Below, piece by piece: positions 1 through 6,036 of a DNA stretch of 12,080 nt; position 1 is the first letter of the stretch, and every line of letters begins with the position of its first letter. The position numbers were made by a program, and so were the translations under genes. The stretch is from assembly GCA_002792755.1 (NCBI GenBank), contig PFOY01000011.1:1-12080 (forward strand). Direction: 5' to 3'. The DNA comes from Candidatus Nomurabacteria bacterium CG_4_10_14_0_2_um_filter_30_12 (lineage in GTDB: Bacteria; Patescibacteriota; Minisyncoccia; Phycocordibacterales; UBA9973). The notes below the pieces were generated by a model. The model searched no databases. It worked only from the letters and a program-made list of their open reading frames with translations, and had not been told where the DNA came from.

Positions 1-69
1 AATGTTTCATCTGATGCAAACACAAATATAAAAATACGAGAAGCTTTAAAGCTATTATCTAGCAAGTAA
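1..69 (+). CDS. 3' end of an unidentified gene (partial)
   Basis: A plus-strand frame is open from the first base to a TAA at 67-69. It gives 22 residues ending in ALKLLSSK, a charged helical-looking tail. Its last 15 bases overlap the end of the amidase gene on the opposite strand, so the two genes would converge tail to tail. The sequence is too short to assign a family, and a frame this short can be open by chance in AT-rich DNA. The opposite strand has no competing gene over 1-54, which mildly favours it. Confidence 0.35.
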   Translation, partial: NVSSDANTNIKIREALKLLSSK

Positions 70-909
70 AAAATAATTTTTAATACCCACAACCGTGAGA
101 TTAGCCATGTTAATATAAGCTTTGTGTCTCATCACACTATTTCCAAATCTATAAATATAACCATATTCTATCAAAATAGATCGTACATTTTCTACCAATG
201 AATCATTAGAACCTAAGGCAATTAAACTTTGGTCAGGAATAATTCCATCTAACTCTTTTTCATAATTACTTGAAATATATTTTTTATGAAGTTGTGAAAA
301 GATATCTTTCGCAAGGTTATTACTTTCTTTAGAATTAATCATTTGCTCTTCTGGTGTATAAATAGCAAAACCTTTATATTTTCCAATAGTCCATGCATTC
401 TTACGTGGATAATCATTAAAATGAATGTGAATTACTGCATCTATATTATTCTCATTTACCCATTTATTTATACCATAGAGTATATTAGACATATATGAAG
501 TAGCTGAAACATGTGGCACATTTTCTTTTTTAACAAAACTTCCATTATTAATTTTATTCTCCATTTTTTTCTTAACATCTTCTTTAAAAGAAATTATATC
601 AACTTGATGTAAAGAAAAATAATCTGCAAATTCTTTTGTGTAACCACTACTATCACGAGTAATAAAAACTTCAAATCTTTTATCTTTTTTAAGAAGATTA
701 TATATCTTCGTTGCTAATACTAAATTCATATCAGCTTCTTTTATTTTTCCATACTGAGAGCCCCATATTTCATTATCATGTCCAGGAACTAATAAAATTT
801 TTATTGGCTGTTTAATCTCAACTGGTATTGAAATATTACCTGCAAGAACAAGAATAGGGCAAATAAAAATAACAAAAGATAAGATATATATAATTCTCTT
901 TATCAACAT
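55..909 (-). CDS. Secreted N-acetylmuramoyl-L-alanine amidase (Amidase_3 / AmiC-like)
   Basis: Probable zinc amidase that cuts the bond between N-acetylmuramic acid and the stem peptide of peptidoglycan, acting outside the membrane. Residues 1-24 form a signal peptide: MLIKR, then a hydrophobic stretch ending LVLAG. The Amidase_3 pattern is visible: zinc ligands His44 (VPGHDN), Glu58 (KIKEAD) and His163 (HIHFND), and the likely catalytic Glu248 (ILIEYGY). No cell-wall-binding repeat is present, so the 284-residue protein is essentially signal peptide plus catalytic domain. The stretch at about 90-140 is longer than in compact family members. It lies 40 bp downstream of the RNA methyltransferase and is the last gene of the minus-strand run. 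The ATG has no Shine-Dalgarno motif but places the signal peptide correctly. Family assignment is firm; the biological role (division, remodelling or attack on a host or neighbour cell) is unknown. Confidence 0.85.
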   Translation of the reverse strand: MLIKRIIYILSFVIFICPILVLAGNISIPVEIKQPIKILLVPGHDNEIWGSQYGKIKEADMNLVLATKIYNLLKKDKRFEVFITRDSSGYTKEFADYFSLHQVDIISFKEDVKKKMENKINNGSFVKKENVPHVSATSYMSNILYGINKWVNENNIDAVIHIHFNDYPRKNAWTIGKYKGFAIYTPEEQMINSKESNNLAKDIFSQLHKKYISSNYEKELDGIIPDQSLIALGSNDSLVENVRSILIEYGYIYRFGNSVMRHKAYINMANLTVVGIKNYFLLAR

Positions 910-949
910 CTATTAACTATAACATTTTAAAATAAAAGAAATATAAAAC

Positions 950-1429
950 TTAAATATTTAATATTCTAAAAAGTGCTATTCCACAAGATACAGAAACATT
1001 AAGAGATTCTTTTTTTCCTTTCATTGGTATCTCAGCAATTATGTCGCATTTTGCAAGTATATTTTTAGGTATACCAGTCACTTCTGCACCCATTATAAAA
1101 ACATTCTTGTTTTTTAATTTAACTTTTTTATAATCAATAGATTTCTTATCTTGCTCAATACCAATAATAAAATAATTCTCTTTTCTTAATTTATCAATAA
1201 GAATACTTGTATTTTTTTTATATTCCCATGCAACAAAATTCTCTGCACCCAAGGCAGACTTAACCATATCTTTACGAATTTTTCCAAAACGATCAAGAGG
1301 TGTAGGTGTAAAACCTGTTAAATAAATTTTATTTACACCTGCCGCATCAGCAGTACGAAACATAGCACCGACATTTGTCACACTTCTAATATCATGAATT
1401 ATTAAAATATTTTCCTGTTGTTTTTTCAT
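950..1429 (-). CDS. SpoU/TrmH-family RNA 2'-O-methyltransferase
   Basis: A 159-residue SPOUT-class enzyme expected to transfer methyl from S-adenosylmethionine to a ribose 2'-OH of tRNA or rRNA. The three SpoU motifs are present. Motif 1 is DIRSVTNVGAMFRTADAAGV, with Asn19 and Arg25. Motif 2 is FIMGAEVTGI. Motif 3 is IPMKGKKESLNVSVSCGIAL near the C-terminus, where the knotted cofactor site forms. There is no N-terminal substrate-binding extension, so it matches the compact TrmH/TrmL-sized forms, and the target nucleotide cannot be read from sequence. It starts 14 bp after the uvrC stop and is probably cotranscribed with it. No Shine-Dalgarno motif precedes the ATG. Confidence 0.88.
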   Translation of the reverse strand: MKKQQENILIIHDIRSVTNVGAMFRTADAAGVNKIYLTGFTPTPLDRFGKIRKDMVKSALGAENFVAWEYKKNTSILIDKLRKENYFIIGIEQDKKSIDYKKVKLKNKNVFIMGAEVTGIPKNILAKCDIIAEIPMKGKKESLNVSVSCGIALFRILNI

Positions 1430-1443
1430 GTTTTTATTATATA

Positions 1444-2757
1444 TTAAATCAAGAAATTTTTATTTCTCATATTCTTATGATAATTTATCGCAAATCTATG
1501 TGCTTCACTGTTAGCCAACAAGATTTCTCTCTTATATTTTAAACCATTTTTTTTATCACCTAAAATAGCTTTCGCCTTATGTCGCTTGTCTTTTAGAACA
1601 GAAACAACTTCTATTTTTAAGCCCATTTTGGTCAAAATAGTCTTAGTTATATTAATCTGAGATATTCCACCATCCACAACAATAAGCCCTGGAAAAGGCC
1701 ATTCTATATGCGCTAGACGTCTTTCTAACACCTCTTTTAATGCTCCAATGTCGTTTGCTTTTGTTTGGGTTTTAATTTTAAATTTTCTATATTCCTTCTT
1801 TTCTATTTCTCCATCTTCTACAACTACCATAACACCAACCATATTTTTACCAGACATATGGGCTATATCATAAGCTTCTATTCTTAATAGAGAAGTAGAT
1901 AATAAAATTTTTGTATCTGAGTGTCCCACTTTATTCCCCTTAATACACCCAAAGAAGGGCGCAGGATCAAAAATTTTATTATCTATGAAGTCATCACCCT
2001 TCAATAACGCTACATCATTAATATGCTGCAATGCAAAAATTTGTCTTTTTGTTTTACCCGCTTTTTCAAATTCTTTATTATTCGCACATACCTTCATTTC
2101 TTTTTTCAAATTACTTAAAATTCTCCCCTTTTTACCCTCAAAAAGTAATTTAATATTTTTAATATTATTTATATTCTCTATTAAATTTTCTGGTACTAAT
2201 TTTATTTGTTTATAAAATTCATCTTTTCCTTTTATACCTTTTTTATCTTCAAAATAAGGAAATATTTTTCTTATAATCTTTAAAGCTTCACGTAATTGGT
2301 TACCATTTGGAAATGGTCCAAAAAAAGAATTAAATTTTTCTTTATTAAGTATTTTGCCTCGAACTATAGCAATCTTTTTTTCTTTTGTAATACAAACATA
2401 ATTAAAACTTTTATCAGATTTCTCTTTAGTATTATATTTTGGTTGATATTTTTTTATTAAAGCTACTTCTAAAATAAGTGCTTCTAATACACTATCTGTG
2501 ACAGTCCATTCTATCTTAGCTGCATCTTGAACCATTTTTACAATTAATGGTCCTCTATTTTCAATAAGACCTGCCCCGTAGGAAGCTTGCTTTCCTTTGG
2601 GGTCTTTACTAAAATAACTTTTTACTCTATCTTTGAGAGATGTAGCTTTACCAATATATAAAATATCCCCGCCTGCACGGGCAGGTTTTCCTTTTTTAAA
2701 AAAGTAAATTCCTGGTCTATCTGGTAATTTCTTTTTTTTAAAATATTTTATATCCAT
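1444..2757 (-). CDS. uvrC: UvrABC excision nuclease subunit C, short form with palindromic inserts
   Basis: Endonuclease that makes both incisions around a lesion held by UvrB. The GIY-YIG 3'-incision domain is at about 12-115 (GIY 16-18, YIG 34-36). The UVR UvrB-interaction motif is at about 218-252. The RNase H-like 5'-incision domain at about 290-425 keeps its catalytic triad: Asp297 (AYDIAH), Asp362 (VVDGG) and His420 (EAHRF). At 437 residues it is far shorter than the roughly 600 usual, because it ends soon after this domain with no C-terminal helix-hairpin-helix pair. The cysteines that normally bind an iron-sulfur cluster after the FFGPFP motif are absent (165-195). Two GC-rich inserts add PARAGG at 25-30 and PKGKQASYGAG at 53-63. 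A third candidate is at 265-279. It starts 12 bp after the uvrA stop, so cotranscription is likely. Confidence 0.95.
   Translation of the reverse strand: MDIKYFKKKKLPDRPGIYFFKKGKPARAGGDILYIGKATSLKDRVKSYFSKDPKGKQASYGAGLIENRGPLIVKMVQDAAKIEWTVTDSVLEALILEVALIKKYQPKYNTKEKSDKSFNYVCITKEKKIAIVRGKILNKEKFNSFFGPFPNGNQLREALKIIRKIFPYFEDKKGIKGKDEFYKQIKLVPENLIENINNIKNIKLLFEGKKGRILSNLKKEMKVCANNKEFEKAGKTKRQIFALQHINDVALLKGDDFIDNKIFDPAPFFGCIKGNKVGHSDTKILLSTSLLRIEAYDIAHMSGKNMVGVMVVVEDGEIEKKEYRKFKIKTQTKANDIGALKEVLERRLAHIEWPFPGLIVVDGGISQINITKTILTKMGLKIEVVSVLKDKRHKAKAILGDKKNGLKYKREILLANSEAHRFAINYHKNMRNKNFLI
1921..1965 (-). repeat. Candidate 45-bp GC-rich in-frame insert in uvrC
   Basis: About half of these 45 bases are G or C, against a strongly AT-rich surround. 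They encode exactly 15 residues, PAPFFGCIKGNKVGH, between the UVR motif and the RNase H-like domain, where UvrC proteins have a variable linker. Like the 18-bp insert upstream in this gene, its coding strand starts CCTGC in the same codon phase. The only clear internal pairing is a short hairpin, CGCCC-TTCTTT-GGGTG. It may be an old, decayed element or simply linker sequence. Confidence 0.3.
2570..2602 (-). repeat. 33-bp in-frame palindromic element, copy 1 (uvrC)
   Basis: GC-rich 33-mer (20 of 33 bases G or C). The coding strand begins CCCCAAAGGAAAGC and ends TACGGGGCAGG, and the two halves are complementary (CCCC..AGGAA with TTCCT..GGGG). It adds PKGKQASYGAG at residues 53-63 of UvrC. Removing exactly 33 bp restores SYFSKD-LIENRGP, the expected conserved run of the GIY-YIG domain, which defines the borders well. 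Two further copies are in uvrA. Confidence 0.85.
2668..2685 (-). repeat. 18-bp palindromic in-frame insert in uvrC
   Basis: The coding-strand sequence CCTGCCCGTGCAGGCGGG contains two overlapping hairpins (CCTGC..GCAGG and CCCG..CGGG) and is 15 of 18 G or C. It encodes PARAGG at UvrC residues 25-30. Without it the protein reads FKKGK-DILYIGKA, the normal spacing between the GIY and YIG halves of the nuclease motif. The start of its sequence resembles the complement of the 33-bp element's end (CCTGCCCCGTAGG), so the two may be related. Confidence 0.7.
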
Positions 2758-2769
2758 AAAATATAAACT

Positions 2770-5601
2770 TTATTTACGTAAAACTTTTTTAAGATATTTA
2801 CCAGTATAACTCTTATTATTATTCACCACATCCTCAGGTGTACCTTTTGCTACTAAATTACCACCATTTATTCCTCCTTCGGGACCAATATCTATAACAT
2901 AATCGCAATTTTTTATAATATCAAGATTGTGTTCAATTAAAACCACTGTATTTCCTTTTGAAACAAGTTTATTTAATACCTCAAGAAGTTTCACTACATC
3001 ATCATAATGTAACCCTACCGTCGGTTCATCTAAAAGATAAATAGTTTTTCCTATATGAGGACGATAAAGCTCACTTGAAATTTTAACACGCTGAGCCTCT
3101 CCACCTGAAAGTGTCGTTGCTGATTGACCAAGCTCGAGATAACCCAAGCCGACACCAATGAGTGTATACAAACGATCTGAAATAGCTGGTATATCTTTAA
3201 AAAACAAAAGTCCTTCTTCTATTGTCATATGTAAAACTTCATAAATATTTTTCTTCTTATATTTTACAGTCAATGTTTCTTTATCAAAACGTTTACCACT
3301 ACAAACATCACAAGTCACATAAACTGTCGGCAAAAAATGCATTTCAACTGCAATCTGACCATTCCCTTCACAAGATTCACAACGTCCACCTTTCACATTA
3401 AAAGAAAAACGATTCGCTTTCCAACCACGAAGACGTGCCTCTTCTGTTGTAGCAAATAAATCACGAATATGTGTAAAAGTACCAGTATAAGTAGCTATAT
3501 TTGAACGTGGTGTTCTACCAATTGGAGATTGATCAATAAGTATTGCACGTGATAAATATTCAGTACCAGAAAATGAAGTACAATTAAAAATTGTAGCCGT
3601 ACGATATTTACGTTCATAATGAGCTTGAAGATTTTTATATAAAATCTCATACATAAGCGAACTTTTACCAGAACCAGATACTCCAGTAATGACAGTCATA
3701 ATGCCAAGAGGAATTTCAACATTTAGATTTTTAATATTAAAAATCTTTCCACCGGTAATACGCAATGCTCCTTTTCCGCTACGACGTTTTTCTGGAATTT
3801 GTATTTTTAACTCACCTCTTAAATAACCAAGTGTCCTGGACTTAGTATTTTTTCCTGCCCCGTAGGAAGTATTCTTTCCTTCGGGGTTTGCAGTTAATAA
3901 ATCTTCTAACCATCCTGAAACAATTACTTCACCACCATGTACCCCCGCTTTTGGTCCTATATCTACAATATAATCAGAGGCATAAATAGTATTTTCGTCG
4001 TGTTCAACAATTAAAATTGTGTTACCTAAGTCACGTAAGTTTTCCAATGTTTTAATCAAACGATCATTATCACGTTGATGTAAACCAATAGTTGGTTCAT
4101 CCAATACATATAAGGCACCAACAAGTCTTGATCCTAATTGAGATGCCAACCTAATACGTTGAGCCTCCCCACCAGATAAAGTATTTGCTTTACGAGAGAG
4201 CTGTAAATAATCTAATCCTACGTCTAACATAAACTGTAATCGTGCTTCTATTTCGCGGACGATAGGAAGAGATATTTCTTTTTCTTGATCAGAAAGTTTT
4301 AATGTTTTAAAAAATTCTGCTGCTTCAGCTATAGATAAAGAAGAAAGTTCTAAAATATTAACCTTCCCTGAAGCCAGGCTTAGGGACTTTTGTTTTTTAC
4401 TACTATCTACCCCTAAGCCTGGCTTCAGGGAAGCACTAATGAAAATATTTAATGCTTCTATTCGTAATCGCGCACCATGACAAGCATCACATGGCTCATC
4501 TCCAAGAAAATATTTTGAACCTAGTCCATGACAAACATCACAAGCACCATATGGAGAATTGAAAGAAAAAAGACGTGGCTCAATTTCTGGAAAAGAAAAA
4601 CCATCATTTTTACATGCAAACTTTGATGACATTATAAACTCCTCATCACTAATTTTAATAGTTACTAATCCATCAGACTCAATTAAAGCTCGCTCTAATG
4701 CTTCGGACAATCTAGTGCGACTAGCTTCTTTATTATTAACAAATTCATGTACAGCAAAACAATCAACTAAAACATCAATATTATGTGCTTTATTTTTAGA
4801 CAAAACTATTTGTTCACGTAATTTCTTTATATTTCCATCTAAACGAATTTCAGAAAATCCCTTACCAAGTAAATCATAAAGTAGTTGATAATATTCCCCC
4901 TTACGTCCTCGTATAACTGGAGAAAAAATACTAATCTTAGTTTCATCCCATTCTACACCCATTACTTTTCTTATATTTTTTCTAGACTTTTTAAAAGAAG
5001 AATTTTGAATGGTGTGAGTCCCACCCGGTACTCCGGGAAGGGTTAAGCCAGAAAAATTTTTCTTCTCAAAAGTCTTAACTTTTTCTAAAACAAAATTCAA
5101 AATTTCTTCATTTGATAATTTTTTTATTTCCTCTCCACACAAAGGACAGTGCGGATGCCCAATACGTGCATACATAACTCTTAAATAATCATAAATTTCT
5201 GTAATAGTAGCTACAGTAGAACGTGGATTATTTGAACGAGATTTTTGGTCAATAGAAATAGCAGGAGAAAGCCCTGTAATCTCATCAACATCTGGTTTTG
5301 GCATTTGATTTAGAAATTGTCGTGCATAAGAAGAAAGTGATTCAATATATCTCCTTTGTCCTTCAGCAAAAATAGTATCAAAAGCAAGGGATGATTTACC
5401 AGACCCAGAAACACCAGTAATAACAACCATCTTATTGCGTGGTATTTCAACTGTTATGTTTTTGAGGTTATGCGTTCTTGCACCATGAACTACAATCTTA
5501 TCAAAAACCTTTAAATTACCTGCCCCGTAGGGAGCTTGCTCTCCTTTGGGGTGGGTTCTAGCACCTTTTACTATTATTTTATTTTGAAAATCTTTTTTCA
5601 T
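2770..5601 (-). CDS. uvrA: UvrABC excision nuclease subunit A, compact and element-rich
   Basis: Lesion-scanning ATPase that loads UvrB on damaged DNA. Numbered from the ATG at 5601 (943 residues): Walker A1 at 63-70, CPLC at 152-155, UvrB-binding region about 156-310, signature LSGGE 475-479, DEP 501-503, Walker A2 640-647, zinc module 2 with Cys741, 744, 764 and 767, second LSGGE 831-835 and DEP 858-860. The insertion domain of about 100 residues usually found between GLG (359-361) and CxxC (371-374) is missing. The first pair of zinc module 1 reads CKND (330-333), not CxxC. Four palindromic inserts lie at 18-28, 185-197, 390-413 and 573-583, and residues 8-34 partly duplicate 35-50. An in-frame ATG at 5640 would add 13 residues. 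I prefer 5601 because MKKDFQNKIIVKGAR resembles the usual N-terminus and because the earlier start lies inside a hairpin. Confidence 0.96.
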   Translation of the reverse strand: MKKDFQNKIIVKGARTHPKGEQAPYGAGNLKVFDKIVVHGARTHNLKNITVEIPRNKMVVITGVSGSGKSSLAFDTIFAEGQRRYIESLSSYARQFLNQMPKPDVDEITGLSPAISIDQKSRSNNPRSTVATITEIYDYLRVMYARIGHPHCPLCGEEIKKLSNEEILNFVLEKVKTFEKKNFSGLTLPGVPGGTHTIQNSSFKKSRKNIRKVMGVEWDETKISIFSPVIRGRKGEYYQLLYDLLGKGFSEIRLDGNIKKLREQIVLSKNKAHNIDVLVDCFAVHEFVNNKEASRTRLSEALERALIESDGLVTIKISDEEFIMSSKFACKNDGFSFPEIEPRLFSFNSPYGACDVCHGLGSKYFLGDEPCDACHGARLRIEALNIFISASLKPGLGVDSSKKQKSLSLASGKVNILELSSLSIAEAAEFFKTLKLSDQEKEISLPIVREIEARLQFMLDVGLDYLQLSRKANTLSGGEAQRIRLASQLGSRLVGALYVLDEPTIGLHQRDNDRLIKTLENLRDLGNTILIVEHDENTIYASDYIVDIGPKAGVHGGEVIVSGWLEDLLTANPEGKNTSYGAGKNTKSRTLGYLRGELKIQIPEKRRSGKGALRITGGKIFNIKNLNVEIPLGIMTVITGVSGSGKSSLMYEILYKNLQAHYERKYRTATIFNCTSFSGTEYLSRAILIDQSPIGRTPRSNIATYTGTFTHIRDLFATTEEARLRGWKANRFSFNVKGGRCESCEGNGQIAVEMHFLPTVYVTCDVCSGKRFDKETLTVKYKKKNIYEVLHMTIEEGLLFFKDIPAISDRLYTLIGVGLGYLELGQSATTLSGGEAQRVKISSELYRPHIGKTIYLLDEPTVGLHYDDVVKLLEVLNKLVSKGNTVVLIEHNLDIIKNCDYVIDIGPEGGINGGNLVAKGTPEDVVNNNKSYTGKYLKKVLRK
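3854..3886 (-). repeat. 33-bp in-frame palindromic element, copy 2 (uvrA linker)
   Basis: Same family as the element at 2570-2602, with the loop changed (AGAATAC in place of AGCAAGC) and one stem mismatch repaired (CCCCG pairing with CGGGG). It encodes PEGKNTSYGAG at UvrA residues 573-583, in the linker between the two ATPase halves just before the second nucleotide-binding domain. Same orientation, frame and codon phase as the other copies. Confidence 0.85.
4363..4433 (-). repeat. 71-bp perfect palindrome inserted in uvrA
   Basis: Two 23-bp arms, 4363-4385 and 4411-4433, are perfect inverted complements around a 25-base AT-rich loop. The arms are GC-rich. The frame stays open across it and encodes residues 390-413 (start ASLKPGLG, end SLASGK). 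The host protein reads continuously from ALNIFIS to VNILELSSLS, which matches the usual UvrA between the zinc module and the helix before the first signature motif. In mRNA it would form a very stable hairpin that a ribosome must melt. Confidence 0.85.
5011..5049 (-). repeat. 39-bp imperfect palindrome in uvrA
   Basis: GC-rich block centred on CCCGG-AGTA-CCGGG, with outer arms that pair imperfectly (GGCTTAACCC against GGGACTCACACC). It encodes exactly 13 residues, GLTLPGVPGGTHT, at 185-197. Weak complementarity continues outside it (agaagaatttt near 4996 against aaaatttttcttct ending 5066), so the inserted unit may be larger. Residues up to about 218 also look extra compared with normal UvrA, where KISIFSPVIRG follows soon after the CPLC region. 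Confidence 0.6.
5519..5551 (-). repeat. 33-bp in-frame palindromic element, copy 3 (uvrA N-terminus)
   Basis: Differs from copy 1 at only two bases (element positions 11 A to G and 20 T to C), which preserve the inverted match AAGC..GCTT as GAGC..GCTC. It encodes PKGEQAPYGAG at UvrA residues 18-28. It interrupts a His codon of GARTH-NLK; removing 33 bp restores GARTHNLK, the conserved UvrA start motif. Confidence 0.85.
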
Positions 5602-5621
5602 ATTTTTATATATAACACAAT

Positions 5622-5650
5622 TACACCCCGCCTTACTCATAGGGGGTGTA
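5622..5650 (-). promoter_or_regulatory. Inverted repeat in the uvrA leader
   Basis: TACACCCC and GGGGTGTA form an 8-bp perfect GC-rich stem around a 13-base loop, 21 bases upstream of the preferred uvrA ATG at 5601. The alternative ATG (5640) lies in the loop. It may be a leader hairpin affecting uvrA translation, a terminator-like structure for the upstream genes (no T-run follows on the minus strand, so weak), or another inserted palindrome. Function is not shown by sequence. Confidence 0.4.
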
Positions 5651-5690
5651 TATCTATATTAAGATAAGAAAACTATACCATAAAATATAG
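5651..5690 (-). terminator. Possible weak terminator after the 111-residue membrane protein
   Basis: On the minus strand CTATA-TTTTATGG-TATAG (5690-5673) is followed by TTTTCTTATCTT. The stem is only five base pairs and AT-rich, so this is a weak call. It lies directly after the stop of the upstream gene and before uvrA. Confidence 0.25.
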
Positions 5691-5700
5691 AAAAATAAAA

Positions 5701-6036
5701 TTATTTTTCTATATTTTCTTCAGAATCATTTTTCCAAACTTTTATATAATCAGAAACTAATCCTTTATATGTTTTATCTGCAGCACCAGTTTTAACTAAA
5801 AATCTTCTATTAATCTTTTTTGCAATAAAATAAAACATTCCAAGTCCTCCAATAATAACAAAACCAAAAATACCTCCTTTTAAATTTCCATTTATTCCTT
5901 CAGTCACTAAAATAATAATTCCAATAATGACAAAAATAGAACCAATTACTGGATATACTTTAGTACTTACCTTAGCCTGGACTTGCTGGTCTGTAAGACC
6001 ATTTTTGTTAACTTTGTCTAAAAAACCCATAAACAT
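5701..6036 (-). CDS. Small two-helix membrane protein, unknown function
   Basis: A 111-residue protein I do not recognise. Two hydrophobic segments, about 29-46 (VYPVIGSIFVIIGIIILV) and 54-71 (GGIFGFVIIGGLGMFYFI), are separated by a short glycine-rich turn. They are followed by a basic stretch (KKINRR), which suggests the C-terminal tail faces the cytoplasm. The tail is polar and ends in SEENIEK. The first ATG directly abuts the stop of the preceding gene (TAA then ATG), so the two are surely cotranscribed. An ATG two codons later (MGFLDKV) is an equally good start. It has no visible enzymatic motif. Its place between the toxin-antitoxin pair and uvrA does not reveal a role. Confidence 0.7.
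   Translation of the reverse strand: MFMGFLDKVNKNGLTDQQVQAKVSTKVYPVIGSIFVIIGIIILVTEGINGNLKGGIFGFVIIGGLGMFYFIAKKINRRFLVKTGAADKTYKGLVSDYIKVWKNDSEENIEK

Noticed and set aside
1985..2215. Plus-strand open frame of 76 codons inside uvrC
   Set aside because: It lies entirely opposite conserved UvrC coding sequence and its product is low-complexity Phe/Leu/Ser/Ile-rich, typical of the complement of Lys-rich genes.
4559..4879. Plus-strand open frame of 106 codons inside uvrA
   Set aside because: Antisense shadow of a conserved UvrA region, with no recognisable domain or signal.
2570..5551. Reading the three 33-bp repeats as a CRISPR array or intrinsic terminators
   Set aside because: They are 1.3-1.7 kb apart with no spacer structure, sit in conserved frames, lack T-runs and are multiples of three in length.
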